A stretch of DNA of 23,661 bases, from positions 1 through 23,661 of the forward strand of contig JAIRKG010000047.1 in NCBI GenBank assembly GCA_031260235.1. The letters run 5' to 3'. Below are positions 1 through 9,062 of the stretch, in pieces (position 1 is the stretch's first letter; each line of letters starts with the position of its first letter). Made by a program: the position numbers and the translations under genes. The notes beneath the pieces were generated by a model, which was not told the origin of the DNA, ran no database searches, and saw nothing but the letters and a program-made list of their open reading frames with translations. Source of the DNA: Dysgonamonadaceae bacterium (GTDB taxonomy: Bacteria; Bacteroidota; Bacteroidia; Bacteroidales; Azobacteroidaceae).

Positions 1-17
1 TGGTAAAATTTTGAAAG

Positions 18-761
18 ATGTACACGAAAACACTGCTCAACCTGATACATGGAACTCCTCTATATGACAAAAAAACACCGACAAATTTATCCAAAATAAT
101 CAAAAAATATCCTTATTTCCAAACGGCGCATTTACTTCATACGCTGAGATTCCTGCACATGGAAGATGCGCATTTTCTCGCCGATATGCGGAAAACAGCG
201 GTTTATCTGAACGACCGGCGGAAACTTTTTTTCCTCATTGAAAACCGTTTTTTCGACATAGATAAAATTGAGGCTTTGCAACATGAAATTCCCAAAGACA
301 CAGATTCCGTATTCAATTTGATTGATTCTTTCCTGTCCGAAAAAGAAAAAACATTGGAAAAACCTGAAGAAATACGGAATTTCCCCACTATTTTGACCGA
401 TTATACCAGCGTCTATTTGTCCGAAATACCGGAAGAAAAGGCAGAAAACGTCACCCCTCTGCAATTTCAAGATGTGATTGACCGTTTTTTTGCACAAGAC
501 AAAATTTCTCCCATAAAACTTGAATTAAACGGTCAAGATGGAATGGAAAAAGCGTCAATTCCCAATGTGGAACAAGCCGAAGACAATGTTTTTTTTTCCG
601 AAACAATATCAAAATTTTATATCAAACAGCGAAAATATGACAAAGCTTTGGAAATTATTCGCAAGATAGTATTGCTTTATCCGGAAAAAAGTAGTTACTT
701 TGCAGTCCAGATTCAATTGCTGGAAGATTTAGTCAGTATGAACAAAAATAAAACAGAATAA
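18..761 (+). CDS. TPR-like hypothetical protein upstream of secG
   Basis: This is a 247-residue protein of unknown function with no signal peptide or membrane segment, so it is probably cytoplasmic. The N-terminal half is rich in aromatic and basic residues, the middle is acidic and low in complexity, and the C-terminal part (about residues 194-240, starting SETISKFYIKQ) looks like one tetratricopeptide helix pair with YDKALEI and a YPEKSSYF turn. The start at 18 gives a full-length reading frame and lies three bases after a possible stop (TGA at 12-14) of an upstream gene. It ends two bases before secG, so the two are very likely co-transcribed. From memory, similar proteins with a single C-terminal TPR sit next to secG in Bacteroidales; their function is not known to me. 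The promoter is outside the window. Confidence 0.8.
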   Translation: MYTKTLLNLIHGTPLYDKKTPTNLSKIIKKYPYFQTAHLLHTLRFLHMEDAHFLADMRKTAVYLNDRRKLFFLIENRFFDIDKIEALQHEIPKDTDSVFNLIDSFLSEKEKTLEKPEEIRNFPTILTDYTSVYLSEIPEEKAENVTPLQFQDVIDRFFAQDKISPIKLELNGQDGMEKASIPNVEQAEDNVFFSETISKFYIKQRKYDKALEIIRKIVLLYPEKSSYFAVQIQLLEDLVSMNKNKTE

Positions 762-763
762 TT

Positions 764-1129
764 ATGTACGTCTTTATCACTATTTTAATCGTAATTTGTT
801 CGCTCTTTTTAATCTTTGTCGTAGTTATCCAAAACTCCAAAGGAGGAGGTTTAGCGGCCGGATTTGCATCGTCCAATCAGGTAATGGGCGTTCGTAAAAC
901 AACTGATTTCCTCGAAAAGGCAACCGCATTTTTAGCCGGTTGTGTTGTCGTAGGAAGTATCATCGCTTCCATGATCGTAGCCAATAAGGCAAATTCCGGT
1001 AATGATTCCCTCAAAGATGAAATTATTAATTTAAAGGAGAACACAACAAATCCAAACACTACCGCTCCGTTCGGAACAGCCGTTCCCGGTGAAGAAGACG
1101 GGACGCAATTGCCTACACCGACAGAGTGA
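764..1129 (+). CDS. secG: Preprotein translocase subunit SecG
   Basis: SecG is the small accessory subunit of the SecYEG channel in the inner membrane and eases SecA-driven export. The 121-residue product has two hydrophobic segments (about residues 2-22 and 52-72). Between them is the family's conserved cytoplasmic loop, with QNSKGGGLAAGF and a short TDFLEKAT stretch leading into the second helix. The C-terminal tail after about residue 75 is polar and low in complexity, and longer than in E. coli SecG, as is common in Bacteroidetes. It follows the TPR-like gene after two bases and is closed by the hairpin terminator at 1185-1217. The motor gene secA lies in the same window at 4640 but in a separate transcription unit. 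Confidence 0.95.
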   Translation: MYVFITILIVICSLFLIFVVVIQNSKGGGLAAGFASSNQVMGVRKTTDFLEKATAFLAGCVVVGSIIASMIVANKANSGNDSLKDEIINLKENTTNPNTTAPFGTAVPGEEDGTQLPTPTE

Positions 1130-1184
1130 GACGGGGAATGGAAATTTATGCTTGGAGCAATATAGCATAATAATTAAATATTGG

Positions 1185-1217
1185 AGAGCGGCTGTATAAC
1201 TAGCCGCTCTTTTTTGT
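1185..1217 (+). terminator. Rho-independent terminator after secG
   Basis: A perfect 9-bp stem (1185-1193 with 1202-1210, core GAGCGGCT/AGCCGCTC) closes an 8-base loop and runs into a T-rich tract, TTTTTTGTTTT. It lies 55 bases after the secG stop. On the minus strand the hairpin is followed by a mixed sequence, so it is a weak terminator at best for the convergent SUI1 gene. Confidence 0.85.
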
Positions 1218-1228
1218 TTTACAATCGC

Positions 1229-1573
1229 TTACACAATCTTCACTTTCCGATACCCATCTTTCAACAATATTTCGCCAATTTTATTCCTGAAATCGCCCTG
1301 TATAATAATTTCGCCATCCTTTGCCGATCCGCCGACTCCACATTTGACTTTCAGGAGTTTTCCCAAGTTTTGCAAATCTTCGTCGTTTCCTATAAATCCG
1401 GTGATTAGAGTGACTTTTTTGCCTCCACGATTTCGTTTATCCAAAGAAATATGCAGAGATTGTTTTTCTTTGGGCAGGGTTTCGACTTCCGCGGCATTGT
1501 CGGTTTCATATTGAAATTCGGAATTTGTTGAGTAAACAATATTGATGCGTTCTTTCCAGTCGTTGGATTTCAT
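1229..1573 (-). CDS. SUI1/eIF1-like translation factor (YciH family)
   Basis: The 114-residue product has the SUI1 fold signature in its C-terminal two thirds: RGGKKVTLITGF (49-60), then LGKLLKVKCGVGGS and KDGEIIIQGD (to residue 94), ending in GYRKVKIV. In eukaryotes and archaea eIF1 binds the small ribosomal subunit and guards start-codon choice. Bacterial YciH-type members are thought to act on initiation in a similar way, but their role is poorly known. The N-terminal 40 residues are polar and not conserved. The ATG at 1573 follows an exact TAnnTTTG promoter element (1606-1599) by about 25 bases, which supports this start. The gene stands alone and is convergent with secG. Confidence 0.9.
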   Translation of the reverse strand: MKSNDWKERINIVYSTNSEFQYETDNAAEVETLPKEKQSLHISLDKRNRGGKKVTLITGFIGNDEDLQNLGKLLKVKCGVGGSAKDGEIIIQGDFRNKIGEILLKDGYRKVKIV

Positions 1574-1598
1574 ATTATTAATGAATATAATGCGATAG

Positions 1599-1606
1599 CA
1601 AAGATA
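1599..1606 (-). promoter_or_regulatory. -7 element for the SUI1 gene
   Basis: Reads TATCTTTG on the minus strand, an exact match to the Bacteroidetes TAnnTTTG element, about 25 bases before the ATG. I see no good TTTG at the -33 position. Confidence 0.5.
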
Positions 1607-1635
1607 CGGTAAATTGCGATAAATTTTTTATAACT

Positions 1636-1667
1636 TTTGTTTTATCCAAAAGCATATCCTACTTTTG
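1636..1667 (+). promoter_or_regulatory. Promoter of the outer-membrane barrel gene
   Basis: TTTG at 1636-1639 and TACTTTTG at 1660-1667, separated by 20 bp, match the Bacteroidetes sigma-A consensus in both boxes. Transcription would start near 1673, leaving a leader of about 30 bases before the ATG at 1704. Confidence 0.7.
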
Positions 1668-1703
1668 CCGTTGATTTAATAAAACATCTTAACCAAAACA
1701 TCT

Positions 1704-2501
1704 ATGAAGTCTATTTTTTATTACAAATCCATTTTGTGTTTATGTGTTTTATCGTTGAGTTTTTCCGCATATCCGTATGAGGAAACAAACGATGTTGACG
1801 TCTGCGCGTTAGCGCTTGGAAACGTCAAGGCTTTGAGTCGCGGCTTGTCGAATCCGGCTTTTTTGGCTTTCATGGAACGAAAAGAATTGGGAGCTTCCGT
1901 TTACAATCGTTTTATGATAAAAGAGTTGAACACGGCGAGCGTTCATGCTTTTGTTCCTAACCGGACGATTGATGCGAGTTTTCTGCTTTCCTCCTATGGT
2001 TATGAAGATTATCGTTTGCTGCAAGTGCAGGCAGGTTTGGCGAAAAAGTTATCTCACGGTTTTTCAATCGGTACAAATCTGACTTACCTCAATAAAAATT
2101 CGATATTGAAACCGGAAAGCAAAAGTTATCTTTCGGCGGATGTTGGGCTTTATTACCGCATTAATGAGTCGTTTGAAGCGGCTTTCACGGCGGGAAACCT
2201 TTTGCATACGAGCAGCCCGTTTCCTGTGGTTTACAGCGCAGGAGTTCTTTATCAACTGCTGCCGGACTGTTCGATTTTAATTGAAGCTGACGCTGATTTT
2301 GGAGATTATTTTGAAGTGAAAGCTGGGATTGAATATGAAATTGCCGGTCAATTTAGCGTCCGTGCCGGATTCAAAACCCAACCGAAAACGCCTTCAATCG
2401 GTTTTGCATATTCCGGAATGCGGTGGAAAACGGAGGTTGCATTTTTTCTCCATCCTGTTTTGGGAGTGTCGAGCGCTATTGGTATGGCTTGGTTTTTTTG
2501 A
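1704..2501 (+). CDS. Outer-membrane beta-barrel protein, PorV/PorQ- or FadL-like
   Basis: The 265-residue product starts with a typical Sec signal peptide: basic start, hydrophobic core about 8-21, and a likely cleavage after SFSA. The mature part begins with the pattern ALGNVKALSRGLSNPAFLA, which resembles the 'small residues then NPA' opening of PorV/PorQ-type and FadL-type barrels. Alternating beta strands follow, ending in a C-terminal aromatic (MAWFF), as expected for insertion by the BAM machinery. I cannot assign a substrate or say that it belongs to the type IX secretion system; no other type IX gene is visible nearby. It has its own promoter at 1636-1667 and appears monocistronic. 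No strong terminator is visible before pckA. Confidence 0.75.
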   Translation: MKSIFYYKSILCLCVLSLSFSAYPYEETNDVDVCALALGNVKALSRGLSNPAFLAFMERKELGASVYNRFMIKELNTASVHAFVPNRTIDASFLLSSYGYEDYRLLQVQAGLAKKLSHGFSIGTNLTYLNKNSILKPESKSYLSADVGLYYRINESFEAAFTAGNLLHTSSPFPVVYSAGVLYQLLPDCSILIEADADFGDYFEVKAGIEYEIAGQFSVRAGFKTQPKTPSIGFAYSGMRWKTEVAFFLHPVLGVSSAIGMAWFF

Positions 2502-2635
2502 ATTAACATTTTATTTTTCCATTATATAATTGATTGACGAGAAAGATTAAATCCCAATCTTCCCCCCAAACAATATTTCCGTGCTGTTTCTTATAATTTT
2601 TTTATTTTTATGGCATTAGATTATAAAAAATTTAT

Positions 2636-2643
2636 TACATTTG
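2636..2643 (+). promoter_or_regulatory. -7 element of the pckA promoter
   Basis: TACATTTG is an exact TAnnTTTG match 42 bases before the pckA ATG. The -33 region is AT-rich without an exact TTTG. The predicted leader is about 37 bases. Confidence 0.55.
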
Positions 2644-2685
2644 CAAACAATATACAATTAATTATCAATTAAAATTTTAGTTTTT

Positions 2686-4275
2686 ATGGCAAAATTAGAT
2701 TTAAGCAAGTATGGGATTAACAACAACATTCCCGTTGTTCACAACCCCTCTTACGAAGAACTTTTTCAGGCAGAAATTGACCCGAAAAACGAGGGATTCG
2801 AAAGGGGCATCTTAACAAACACCGGCGCCGTGTCCGTAGATACGGGCAAGTTCACCGGACGTTCGCCCAAAGACCGTTACATCGTAAAGGATGCGGTAAC
2901 GGAAAATACAATCTGGTGGGACGGCAACATCAATAAACCTGTTTCCGCCGAAGTGTGGAAAGATTTGAAAACCAATACGATCAAACAGTTGAATACAGCC
3001 GGTAAACTGTATGTTGTAGATACATTTTGCGGCACAAACATTGACACCCGCATGAAAGTCCGTTTCATCGTGGAAGTAGCATGGCAGGCGCATTTTGTAA
3101 CAAACATGTTTATCCGTCCGTCGCACTATGAACTGGCAAACTATGGCGAACCAGATTTTGTGGTATTCAACGGGTCGAAAACAACCGACCCCAATTGGCA
3201 AAAACACGGTTTGAACTCCGAAGTTTATGTCCTGTTCAACCTGACGGAAAGAGAACAAATCATTGGCGGCACTTGGTATGGCGGCGAAATGAAAAAAGGC
3301 ATGTTCTCCATGCAGAACTATTACCTGCCCTTGAAAGGCATTGCTTCGATGCACTGCTCGGCAAACGTAGGCGAAGTCAGCGACGTAGCCGTATTTTTCG
3401 GACTGTCGGGAACGGGAAAAACAACCCTTTCCGCCGACCCAAAACGTTATCTTATCGGCGACGACGAACATGGATGGGACAACAACGGCGTGTTCAACTA
3501 CGAAGGCGGTTGCTATGCCAAAGTGATTGACCTGAGCAGGGAAAACGAACCGGATATTTGGCGTGCAATCCGCCGCGACGCTTTGCTGGAAAACGTAACG
3601 GTCAAAGCAGACGGAACGCCCGATTATTCCAAAGAAGCTTCGAAAACCGAAAACACCCGCGTTTCGTATCCGATCCATCATATTAACAAAATCGTGTTGC
3701 CTTCGCGTGCCGGACATGCCCGCAAGATTATTTATCTTTCTGCCGACGCTTTCGGTGTATTGCCTCCGGTATCAATTCTGGACGAAAAATCGGCTCAGTA
3801 TCATTTCCTTTGCGGTTATACCTCCAAACTGGCAGGCACCGAACGCGGAATTACCGAGCCGCTACCTTCGTTCTCGCCCGCTTTCGGCGAAGCGTTCCTC
3901 ACTTTGCACCCGACGCAATATGCAAGCGTGCTGGCAAAGAAAATGAAAGAACACAACGCTAAGGCCTATTTGGTAAATACCGGATGGAACGGTACGGGTA
4001 AAAGGATTTCAATCAAAGATACCCGTGCAATTATTGACGCCATTATCGACGGCTCGATTGAAAAAGCCGACAAGGTACACATTCCGATTTTAAACCTCTA
4101 TGCGCCGAAAAAGTTGAACAATGTATCGGAAGGCATCCTCGACCCGCGTAATACTTACACAAAGGTGAGCGAATGGGAAGAAAAGGCAAAATCGCTTGCC
4201 GCTAAATATATCAAGAACTTTGAACAGTATTTGCCGGAGGGAAAAGATTTGATTCCTTCGGGACCCCAATTATAA
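2686..4275 (+). CDS. pckA: Phosphoenolpyruvate carboxykinase (ATP)
   Basis: PckA interconverts oxaloacetate plus ATP with PEP, CO2 and ADP in the cytoplasm. In succinate-forming Bacteroidales it often runs toward oxaloacetate, conserving ATP. The 529-residue product matches the usual length of the ATP-dependent family. Visible motifs are [10 protein letters not shown] (56-65, substrate-binding arginine), the kinase P-loop [14 protein letters not shown] (239-252, Lys245), the metal-binding LIGDDEHGW (256-264), and [17 protein letters not shown] near the adenine site. The start is set by the promoter element 42 bases upstream and by the conserved N-terminus. The gene stands alone, with its own promoter and a strong terminator at 4305-4339. 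Codon use and base composition are those of a highly expressed core gene. No oddity is seen. Confidence 0.97.
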   Translation: MAKLDLSKYGINNNIPVVHNPSYEELFQAEIDPKNEGFERGILTNTGAVSVDTGKFTGRSPKDRYIVKDAVTENTIWWDGNINKPVSAEVWKDLKTNTIKQLNTAGKLYVVDTFCGTNIDTRMKVRFIVEVAWQAHFVTNMFIRPSHYELANYGEPDFVVFNGSKTTDPNWQKHGLNSEVYVLFNLTEREQIIGGTWYGGEMKKGMFSMQNYYLPLKGIASMHCSANVGEVSDVAVFFGLSGTGKTTLSADPKRYLIGDDEHGWDNNGVFNYEGGCYAKVIDLSRENEPDIWRAIRRDALLENVTVKADGTPDYSKEASKTENTRVSYPIHHINKIVLPSRAGHARKIIYLSADAFGVLPPVSILDEKSAQYHFLCGYTSKLAGTERGITEPLPSFSPAFGEAFLTLHPTQYASVLAKKMKEHNAKAYLVNTGWNGTGKRISIKDTRAIIDAIIDGSIEKADKVHIPILNLYAPKKLNNVSEGILDPRNTYTKVSEWEEKAKSLAAKYIKNFEQYLPEGKDLIPSGPQL

Positions 4276-4304
4276 CCTGTTTTCCATTAACATATATATG
4301 TGTT

Positions 4305-4339
4305 AAAAGGCGATGGATGTGAAATCCGTCGCCTTTTTT
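4305..4339 (+). terminator. Rho-independent terminator after pckA
   Basis: A 13-bp stem (4306-4318 with 4324-4336, one T-G wobble, core AAAGGCGA/TCGCCTTT) with a 5-base loop runs straight into a T tract. It lies 30 bases after the pckA stop. The A tract on the other side makes it potentially bidirectional, but no minus-strand gene needs it. Confidence 0.9.
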
Positions 4340-4354
4340 AATTTGCTCTCCCCG

Positions 4355-4480
4355 CCTGCTGAAAAATGCCCCGGTCGGTTAGTTTCGACCGGACACTGAC
4401 TGTCGTACGACAGCAGGATGAAAAGTAGTCGTCACCATACCATTAGAAGAGTGGTATGCACCATGTGAGGAGAGTGGTAT
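4355..4480. repeat. Cluster of nested inverted and direct repeats between pckA and secA
   Basis: Four dyads are packed here: CCTGCTG (4355-4361) with CAGCAGG (4411-4417); CCGGTCG (4371-4377) with CGACCGG (4386-4392); the perfect 14-bp palindrome CTGTCGTACGACAG (4400-4413), which overlaps the CAGCAGG arm; and CATACCA (4436-4442) with TGGTATG (4452-4458). AGAGTGGTAT also occurs twice in direct orientation (4448-4457 and 4471-4480). The stretch is richer in G and C than the rest of the gap. None of the hairpins has a T tract, so they are not terminators. It could be a REP-like element, a degraded mobile-element end or a structured RNA; the sequence alone does not decide. Confidence 0.5.
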
Positions 4481-4600
4481 TCGGACTGCGAAAAAAATGG
4501 CATTAGCCGCGCGATTGAAAAGGTGATTGAAATTAAGAATACGAATATCTCAAAAGCCGATATTCATTCTGAATTTTACAGTTTCATTTTTTTTGCTTAA
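4469..4600 (+). other. Possible gene relic between pckA and secA
   Basis: After an in-frame TGA (4466-4468) a reading frame of 43 codons stays open to TAA at 4598-4600. It has no start codon. Its translation begins GEWYSDCEKNGISRAIEKVI and contains a helix-like stretch that reads as plausible protein. I do not recognise a family. It could be the decayed 3' end of a lost gene, or chance; the AT-rich last part also overlaps the likely secA promoter. Confidence 0.2.
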
Positions 4601-4605
4601 ATTCG
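4574..4605 (+). promoter_or_regulatory. Tentative secA promoter
   Basis: TTTT (4574-4577), 20 bp, TAAATTCG (4598-4605): each box has one mismatch to the Bacteroidetes consensus. It is the best match upstream of secA and would give a leader of about 30 bases. Confidence 0.35.
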
Positions 4606-4639
4606 CACCAAATTAAGAACAATAAAAAACAATAAACTT

Positions 4640-7600
4640 ATGAATTTCAACGATATTTTATCTTTGCTGTTTGGGAACAAAGCCCAACGCGACCTGAAAG
4701 AAATCTCTCCATACGTGGAAAAGATTAAAGCCGTTTATCCGCACATTGTATCACTGTCGAACGACGAACTACGCTCCCGCACGGAAACAATTAAACAAAA
4801 GATTGAAGATTCCGTAAAAACGGAAAAGGACACAATTGCCGAACTGAAAGTGAAGATCGAAACGCTCGAACTGGAAGAACGCGAAACCGTTTGGGCTGAA
4901 ATCGACCGGATTGAAAAGGATATTTTAACCATACAGGAAAAAGTTCTGGACGAGGTGATGCCCGAAGTTTTTGCCATTGTCAAAGACACGGCGCGGCGTT
5001 TCAAGGAAAATGAGCAAACGGTTGTTACCGCCAACGATTTCGACCGCCAATTGGCAGTTACCCACGACTTTGTGCATATCGAAGGCAACAAAGCGATTTA
5101 TTATAACCGGTGGAAAGCAGGAGGAAACGAAATTGTCTGGGACATGGTGCATTATGATGTACAGCTGTTTGGTGGCGTAGTTTTGCACAATTTCAGCCCC
5201 AGAAAATATGAAAAGGATACGGAAGACTCCAAACTCAGCAAAAGAGTGCGCGGGTATATTGCGGAAATGGCTACCGGCGAAGGAAAAACGCTGGTGGCAA
5301 CCTTGCCCGTTTTCCTGAATGCGCTGACCCACAACGGCGTTCACCTCGTTACGGTCAATGATTATTTGTCGAAGCGCGACTCGGAATGGATGGGTCCTTT
5401 GTATATGTTCCACGGCCTGTCGGTTGATTGTATCGACAAACACCAGCCCAATTCCGATGCCCGCCGTAAAGCCTATGAAGCAGATATTACCTTCGGAACA
5501 AACAATGAATTTGGTTTCGATTATCTGCGTGATAACATGGCGATCAGCCCCAAAGATCTCGTACAGCGGAAACACAATTATGCAATTGTGGACGAGGTGG
5601 ACTCGGTATTAATCGACGACGCACGCACGCCGCTGATTATTTCGGGACCGGTGCCGAAAGGCAAAGACCATCTGTTTGAAGAATATCGCAGTCGGGTGGA
5701 ACATCTGGTTTCCGTACAAAAAAGCATGACTGGCAAATTATTGACAGAAGCCAAACAAAAACTGAACTCTTCCAATCAAAAGGAAATCGACGAAGGAAAT
5801 ATATTGCTTTACCGTTCCTTCAAGGGAATGCCGAAAAACAAGCCGCTGATTAAATTCCTGAGCGAACAGGGAGTGAAAGCCGGTATGCTGAAAACCGAAG
5901 AATTTTATATGCAGCAGCAAAACAAAGATATGCACATCATTACCGACCCGCTGTATTTCGTTATCGACGAAAAAAATAACACCATCGAATTGACGGACAA
6001 AGGCATAGACCTGCTAACCGGAAATTCCGACGACCCGCAGTTTTTCGTTCTCCCCGACATTGGTGTTCAGATGGCGCAAATCGAAGCCGAAAGCGCTACA
6101 GAGGAAGAGAAACAGGCAAAAAAAGACGAACTGCTGCAAAACTATGCCGTCAAATCGGAGCGCGTCCATACCATCAATCAGTTGCTGAAAGCCTATTGCC
6201 TGTTTGACCGCGACGACGAATATGTGGTCATAGACAATAAGGTAAAAATCGTCGATGAACAGACGGGGCGCATCATGGAAGGCCGCCGCTATTCCGACGG
6301 GCTGCATCAGGCGATTGAGGCGAAGGAACGGGTGCATGTGGAAGCTGCTACGCAGACTTTCGCAACGATTACCCTGCAAAATTATTTCCGCATGTATCAC
6401 AAACTTGCGGGCATGACCGGTACGGCGGAAACGGAAGCCGGCGAATTTTGGGATATTTACAAACTGGACGTGGTGGTTATCCCGACCGACCGCGTGGTGA
6501 TCCGAGACGACAAGAACGACCGGATTTACAAGACGGCGCGGGAAAAATATGCAGCCGTCATCGAAGAAATCGTGAATATGAGAGAGCAAGGTCGCCCAAC
6601 GCTGGTCGGCACTACGTCGGTTGAAATTTCGGAATTCTTGAGCCGGATGCTCAGTATGCGAAAAATACCTCATAACGTATTGAACGCCAAACTGCATCAG
6701 AGAGAAGCGGAAATCGTTGCCCAGGCAGGACAGACGGGAACAGTTACGATTGCAACAAACATGGCGGGGCGCGGTACGGACATCAAACTTTCGCCCGCTG
6801 TGAAAGAAGCCGGCGGTTTGGCAATTATCGGCACCGCCCGCCACGATTCCCGCCGCGTGGACAGGCAGTTGCGCGGACGTTCCGGCCGCCAGGGCGACCC
6901 CGGATCGTCGGTGTTTTTCATTTCGCTCGAAGACGACCTGATGCGCCTGTTTGCCACCGAACGCATTGCGGGGATGATGGATAAGATGGGTTTTCAGGAA
7001 GGCGAAATGCTGGAACACAAATGGCTAAGCCAAACGGTAGAACGCGCTCAAAAGAAAATCGAAGAAAACAATTTCGGTATCCGCAAGCGTCTGCTAGAAT
7101 ATGACGACGTGATGAATTCCCAGCGCGAAGTCATTTATACCCGCCGCCGACACGCTTTGATGGGCGAACGTATCGGACTCGACGTGCTGAACGTCATCTA
7201 TGACACTTCCTCGTCCATTTGCGAGCAATATGGCGAAGCCGGAGATTATGACGCGCTGAAAATGGAACTCTTCAAAGTGCTGGCAATTGAAATTCCATTT
7301 GCGAAAGATGAATTTAAACGGATGAAACCCGAAACGCTGACAGATCGGATTTTTGACGTCGCGCTCGAAAGTTTCAAACGTAAAACCGAAAGAATGTCGC
7401 AGATGGCTCATCCGGTCATCAAGCAAGTTTATGAAACGCAGGGAAACGTATATGAGAATATTATCGTTCCGGTAACCGACGGCAAGCGGGTTTACAACAT
7501 CCCCTGCAACCTCAGGACAGCTTACGAATCGGGTGCCAAAGAGGTTGTGAAATCGTTTGAAAAAGCCATTCTGCTTCATTCGATCGACGAATCGTGGAAA

Positions 7601-8017
7601 GAACACCTGCGCGAAATGGACGATTTGCGCCAGTCGGTGCAAAATGCGAGTTACGAAAACAAAGACCCACTGTTGATATACAAACTCGAATCCTATGACC
7701 TGTTCCGCAATATGGTTGACGAGATGAACCGCAAATCGGTTTCAGTCCTGATGCGCGGGCAAATTCCGATGCACGAACCCGACCAGGTGCGCCAGTCGGT
7801 TTCCGAACGCAAAACGGATTTCAGCCGCTACCGCACCCAAAAAAGCGATATAGAAGACGCTGGCTGTCGCCAGCGAGATGTGGCTGCCCGCGATACCCGC
7901 GAACAGCAGATTACTGCGCCTGTCCGTACCGGAAAGACGGTGGGGAGGAATGATCCCTGTCCTTGCGGAAGCGGGAAGAAATATAAGAATTGTTGCGGCA
8001 GGGCAAACACATTGTAG
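4640..8017 (+). CDS. secA: Preprotein translocase ATPase SecA, long Bacteroidetes form
   Basis: SecA binds preproteins and drives them through SecYEG by ATP hydrolysis at the inner membrane. At 1125 residues it is well above the roughly 900 of E. coli SecA. Visible motifs are Walker A MATGEGKT (210-217), Walker B/DEAD-like [15 protein letters not shown] (from 318), [12 protein letters not shown] (from 706, second nucleotide-binding fold), and the C-terminal zinc site C1107-x-C1109-x8-C1118-C1119 in [18 protein letters not shown], which binds SecB or ribosome partners in other bacteria. Extra sequence lies at about 50-102 (charged, probably coiled coil) and within the preprotein cross-linking region, about 345-438. 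Both are insertions compared with E. coli, and I recall similar ones in Bacteroidetes. A weak promoter precedes it. metF follows after 80 bases with its own -7 element. Confidence 0.97.
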   Translation: MNFNDILSLLFGNKAQRDLKEISPYVEKIKAVYPHIVSLSNDELRSRTETIKQKIEDSVKTEKDTIAELKVKIETLELEERETVWAEIDRIEKDILTIQEKVLDEVMPEVFAIVKDTARRFKENEQTVVTANDFDRQLAVTHDFVHIEGNKAIYYNRWKAGGNEIVWDMVHYDVQLFGGVVLHNFSPRKYEKDTEDSKLSKRVRGYIAEMATGEGKTLVATLPVFLNALTHNGVHLVTVNDYLSKRDSEWMGPLYMFHGLSVDCIDKHQPNSDARRKAYEADITFGTNNEFGFDYLRDNMAISPKDLVQRKHNYAIVDEVDSVLIDDARTPLIISGPVPKGKDHLFEEYRSRVEHLVSVQKSMTGKLLTEAKQKLNSSNQKEIDEGNILLYRSFKGMPKNKPLIKFLSEQGVKAGMLKTEEFYMQQQNKDMHIITDPLYFVIDEKNNTIELTDKGIDLLTGNSDDPQFFVLPDIGVQMAQIEAESATEEEKQAKKDELLQNYAVKSERVHTINQLLKAYCLFDRDDEYVVIDNKVKIVDEQTGRIMEGRRYSDGLHQAIEAKERVHVEAATQTFATITLQNYFRMYHKLAGMTGTAETEAGEFWDIYKLDVVVIPTDRVVIRDDKNDRIYKTAREKYAAVIEEIVNMREQGRPTLVGTTSVEISEFLSRMLSMRKIPHNVLNAKLHQREAEIVAQAGQTGTVTIATNMAGRGTDIKLSPAVKEAGGLAIIGTARHDSRRVDRQLRGRSGRQGDPGSSVFFISLEDDLMRLFATERIAGMMDKMGFQEGEMLEHKWLSQTVERAQKKIEENNFGIRKRLLEYDDVMNSQREVIYTRRRHALMGERIGLDVLNVIYDTSSSICEQYGEAGDYDALKMELFKVLAIEIPFAKDEFKRMKPETLTDRIFDVALESFKRKTERMSQMAHPVIKQVYETQGNVYENIIVPVTDGKRVYNIPCNLRTAYESGAKEVVKSFEKAILLHSIDESWKEHLREMDDLRQSVQNASYENKDPLLIYKLESYDLFRNMVDEMNRKSVSVLMRGQIPMHEPDQVRQSVSERKTDFSRYRTQKSDIEDAGCRQRDVAARDTREQQITAPVRTGKTVGRNDPCPCGSGKKYKNCCGRANTL

Positions 8018-8058
8018 ACGAAACAGCCGCCTGTTATACCGTCACCATACTATTCACG

Positions 8059-8066
8059 TATATTTG
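8059..8066 (+). promoter_or_regulatory. -7 element of the metF operon promoter
   Basis: TATATTTG is an exact TAnnTTTG match, 42 bases after the secA stop and 31 bases before the metF ATG. The -33 region (around 8034) has only a partial TTTG match. It argues for metF starting at 8098 and for transcription separate from secA. Confidence 0.5.
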
Positions 8067-8097
8067 TAAACAACTTTCACAAAATAAAAAAATCAAA

Positions 8098-9051
8098 ATG
8101 AGTGTAATTGAGCTTTTGAAACACAGTAATAAAACCGCATTTTCGTTTGAAATCCTGCCTCCACCGAAAGGAAACAGTTTGGTGAAAGTATGCGGCGTCA
8201 TTGATAAACTCAGGGAGTTTGACCCGAAATATATCAACATCACTACCCACCACAGCGAAACTGTTTACAGGGAAACTGCACCCGGACTGTTGAAAAAGAC
8301 GCATGTCCGCAAACGCCCCGGTACGGTGGCGATTGCCGCCGCTATTCAGAACCGCTATGGTGTGGCTGCCGTTCCGCATATCATCTGCAAAGGTTTTACG
8401 AAGGAAGAAACCGAATATGCGCTGATTGATTTGCAGTTTCTCGGCGTTACCGATTTGCTGCTCTTGCGCGGCGATGACAGTAAACTGGAAAAGGACAAGC
8501 TGGCTTCCGAACAAAGCCACGAACATGCGACCGATTTAATCAAACAGATTAACCGGTATAATCAGGGCGTCAATCTGGACGGTAACAGTTTTGAAAAGCC
8601 GGAAATGCCTTTTTCCTACGGCGTGGCTTGTTATCCCGAAAAACATGAGGAGGCTCCGAATATGGATTCCGATATTGCTTTTCTGAAAGAGAAAGTGGAA
8701 TTGGGCGCAGAATATGCTGTTACCCAGATGTTTTTCGACAATCGGAAATATTTTGAATTTATAGAACGTTGCCGCAAAGAAAACATTAATATACCGATTA
8801 TTCCCGGTATCAAACCTATTGTTTTGCTGGATCAACTGACGGTTTTGCCTCGTATATTCCGCGCCGATATTCCGGACGCTTTGGAAATCGAACTCCGCAA
8901 ATGCAAAACCAATGAAGAAGCGCAGCAAGTCGGTGTTGAATGGGGTATCGTCCAGTGCAGGGAATTGATTCGGAATGGGGCACCCAGCCTGCATTTTTAT
9001 ACGCTTATGGCAACGGATTGCGTGCGGCGGATTGCTAAAGAAATTTATTAG
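8098..9051 (+). CDS. metF: 5,10-methylenetetrahydrofolate reductase
   Basis: MetF reduces 5,10-methylene-THF to 5-methyl-THF with FAD, supplying methyl groups for methionine synthesis. The 317-residue product is close to the usual length. It opens with FSFEILPPPKG, where Glu18 matches the catalytic Glu28 of E. coli MetF. LLLLRGDD (RGD at 124-126) carries the flavin-site aspartate, and CYPEKHEEAPN and VTQMFFDN are the substrate-binding segments. An in-frame ATG at 7990 exists but lies inside secA and ahead of the promoter element at 8059-8066, so I place the start at 8098, where similarity begins. It is the first gene of a tight cluster, with holB only 11 bases downstream. I see no S-adenosylmethionine riboswitch in the 80-base gap. 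Confidence 0.95.
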   Translation: MSVIELLKHSNKTAFSFEILPPPKGNSLVKVCGVIDKLREFDPKYINITTHHSETVYRETAPGLLKKTHVRKRPGTVAIAAAIQNRYGVAAVPHIICKGFTKEETEYALIDLQFLGVTDLLLLRGDDSKLEKDKLASEQSHEHATDLIKQINRYNQGVNLDGNSFEKPEMPFSYGVACYPEKHEEAPNMDSDIAFLKEKVELGAEYAVTQMFFDNRKYFEFIERCRKENINIPIIPGIKPIVLLDQLTVLPRIFRADIPDALEIELRKCKTNEEAQQVGVEWGIVQCRELIRNGAPSLHFYTLMATDCVRRIAKEIY

Positions 9052-9062
9052 GATTTGACTGG

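Noticed and set aside
2543..2566. Small hairpin AAGATT/AATCTT after the outer-membrane barrel gene.
   Set aside because: Only six pairs and no T tract on either strand, so not convincing as a terminator.
2812..3717. A 301-codon open frame on the minus strand opposite pckA.
   Set aside because: It is antisense to conserved PckA motifs and its composition is that of a reverse-complement shadow.
4430..8055. CGTCACCATAC followed by YATT occurs both at 4430 (before secA) and at 8040 (before metF).
   Set aside because: A match of this length between two sites is expected by chance in a window this size, and the flanks do not align.
7990..8097. Upstream in-frame ATG for metF at 7990.
   Set aside because: It overlaps the conserved zinc-binding end of secA, precedes an exact promoter element, and adds 36 residues not typical of MetF.
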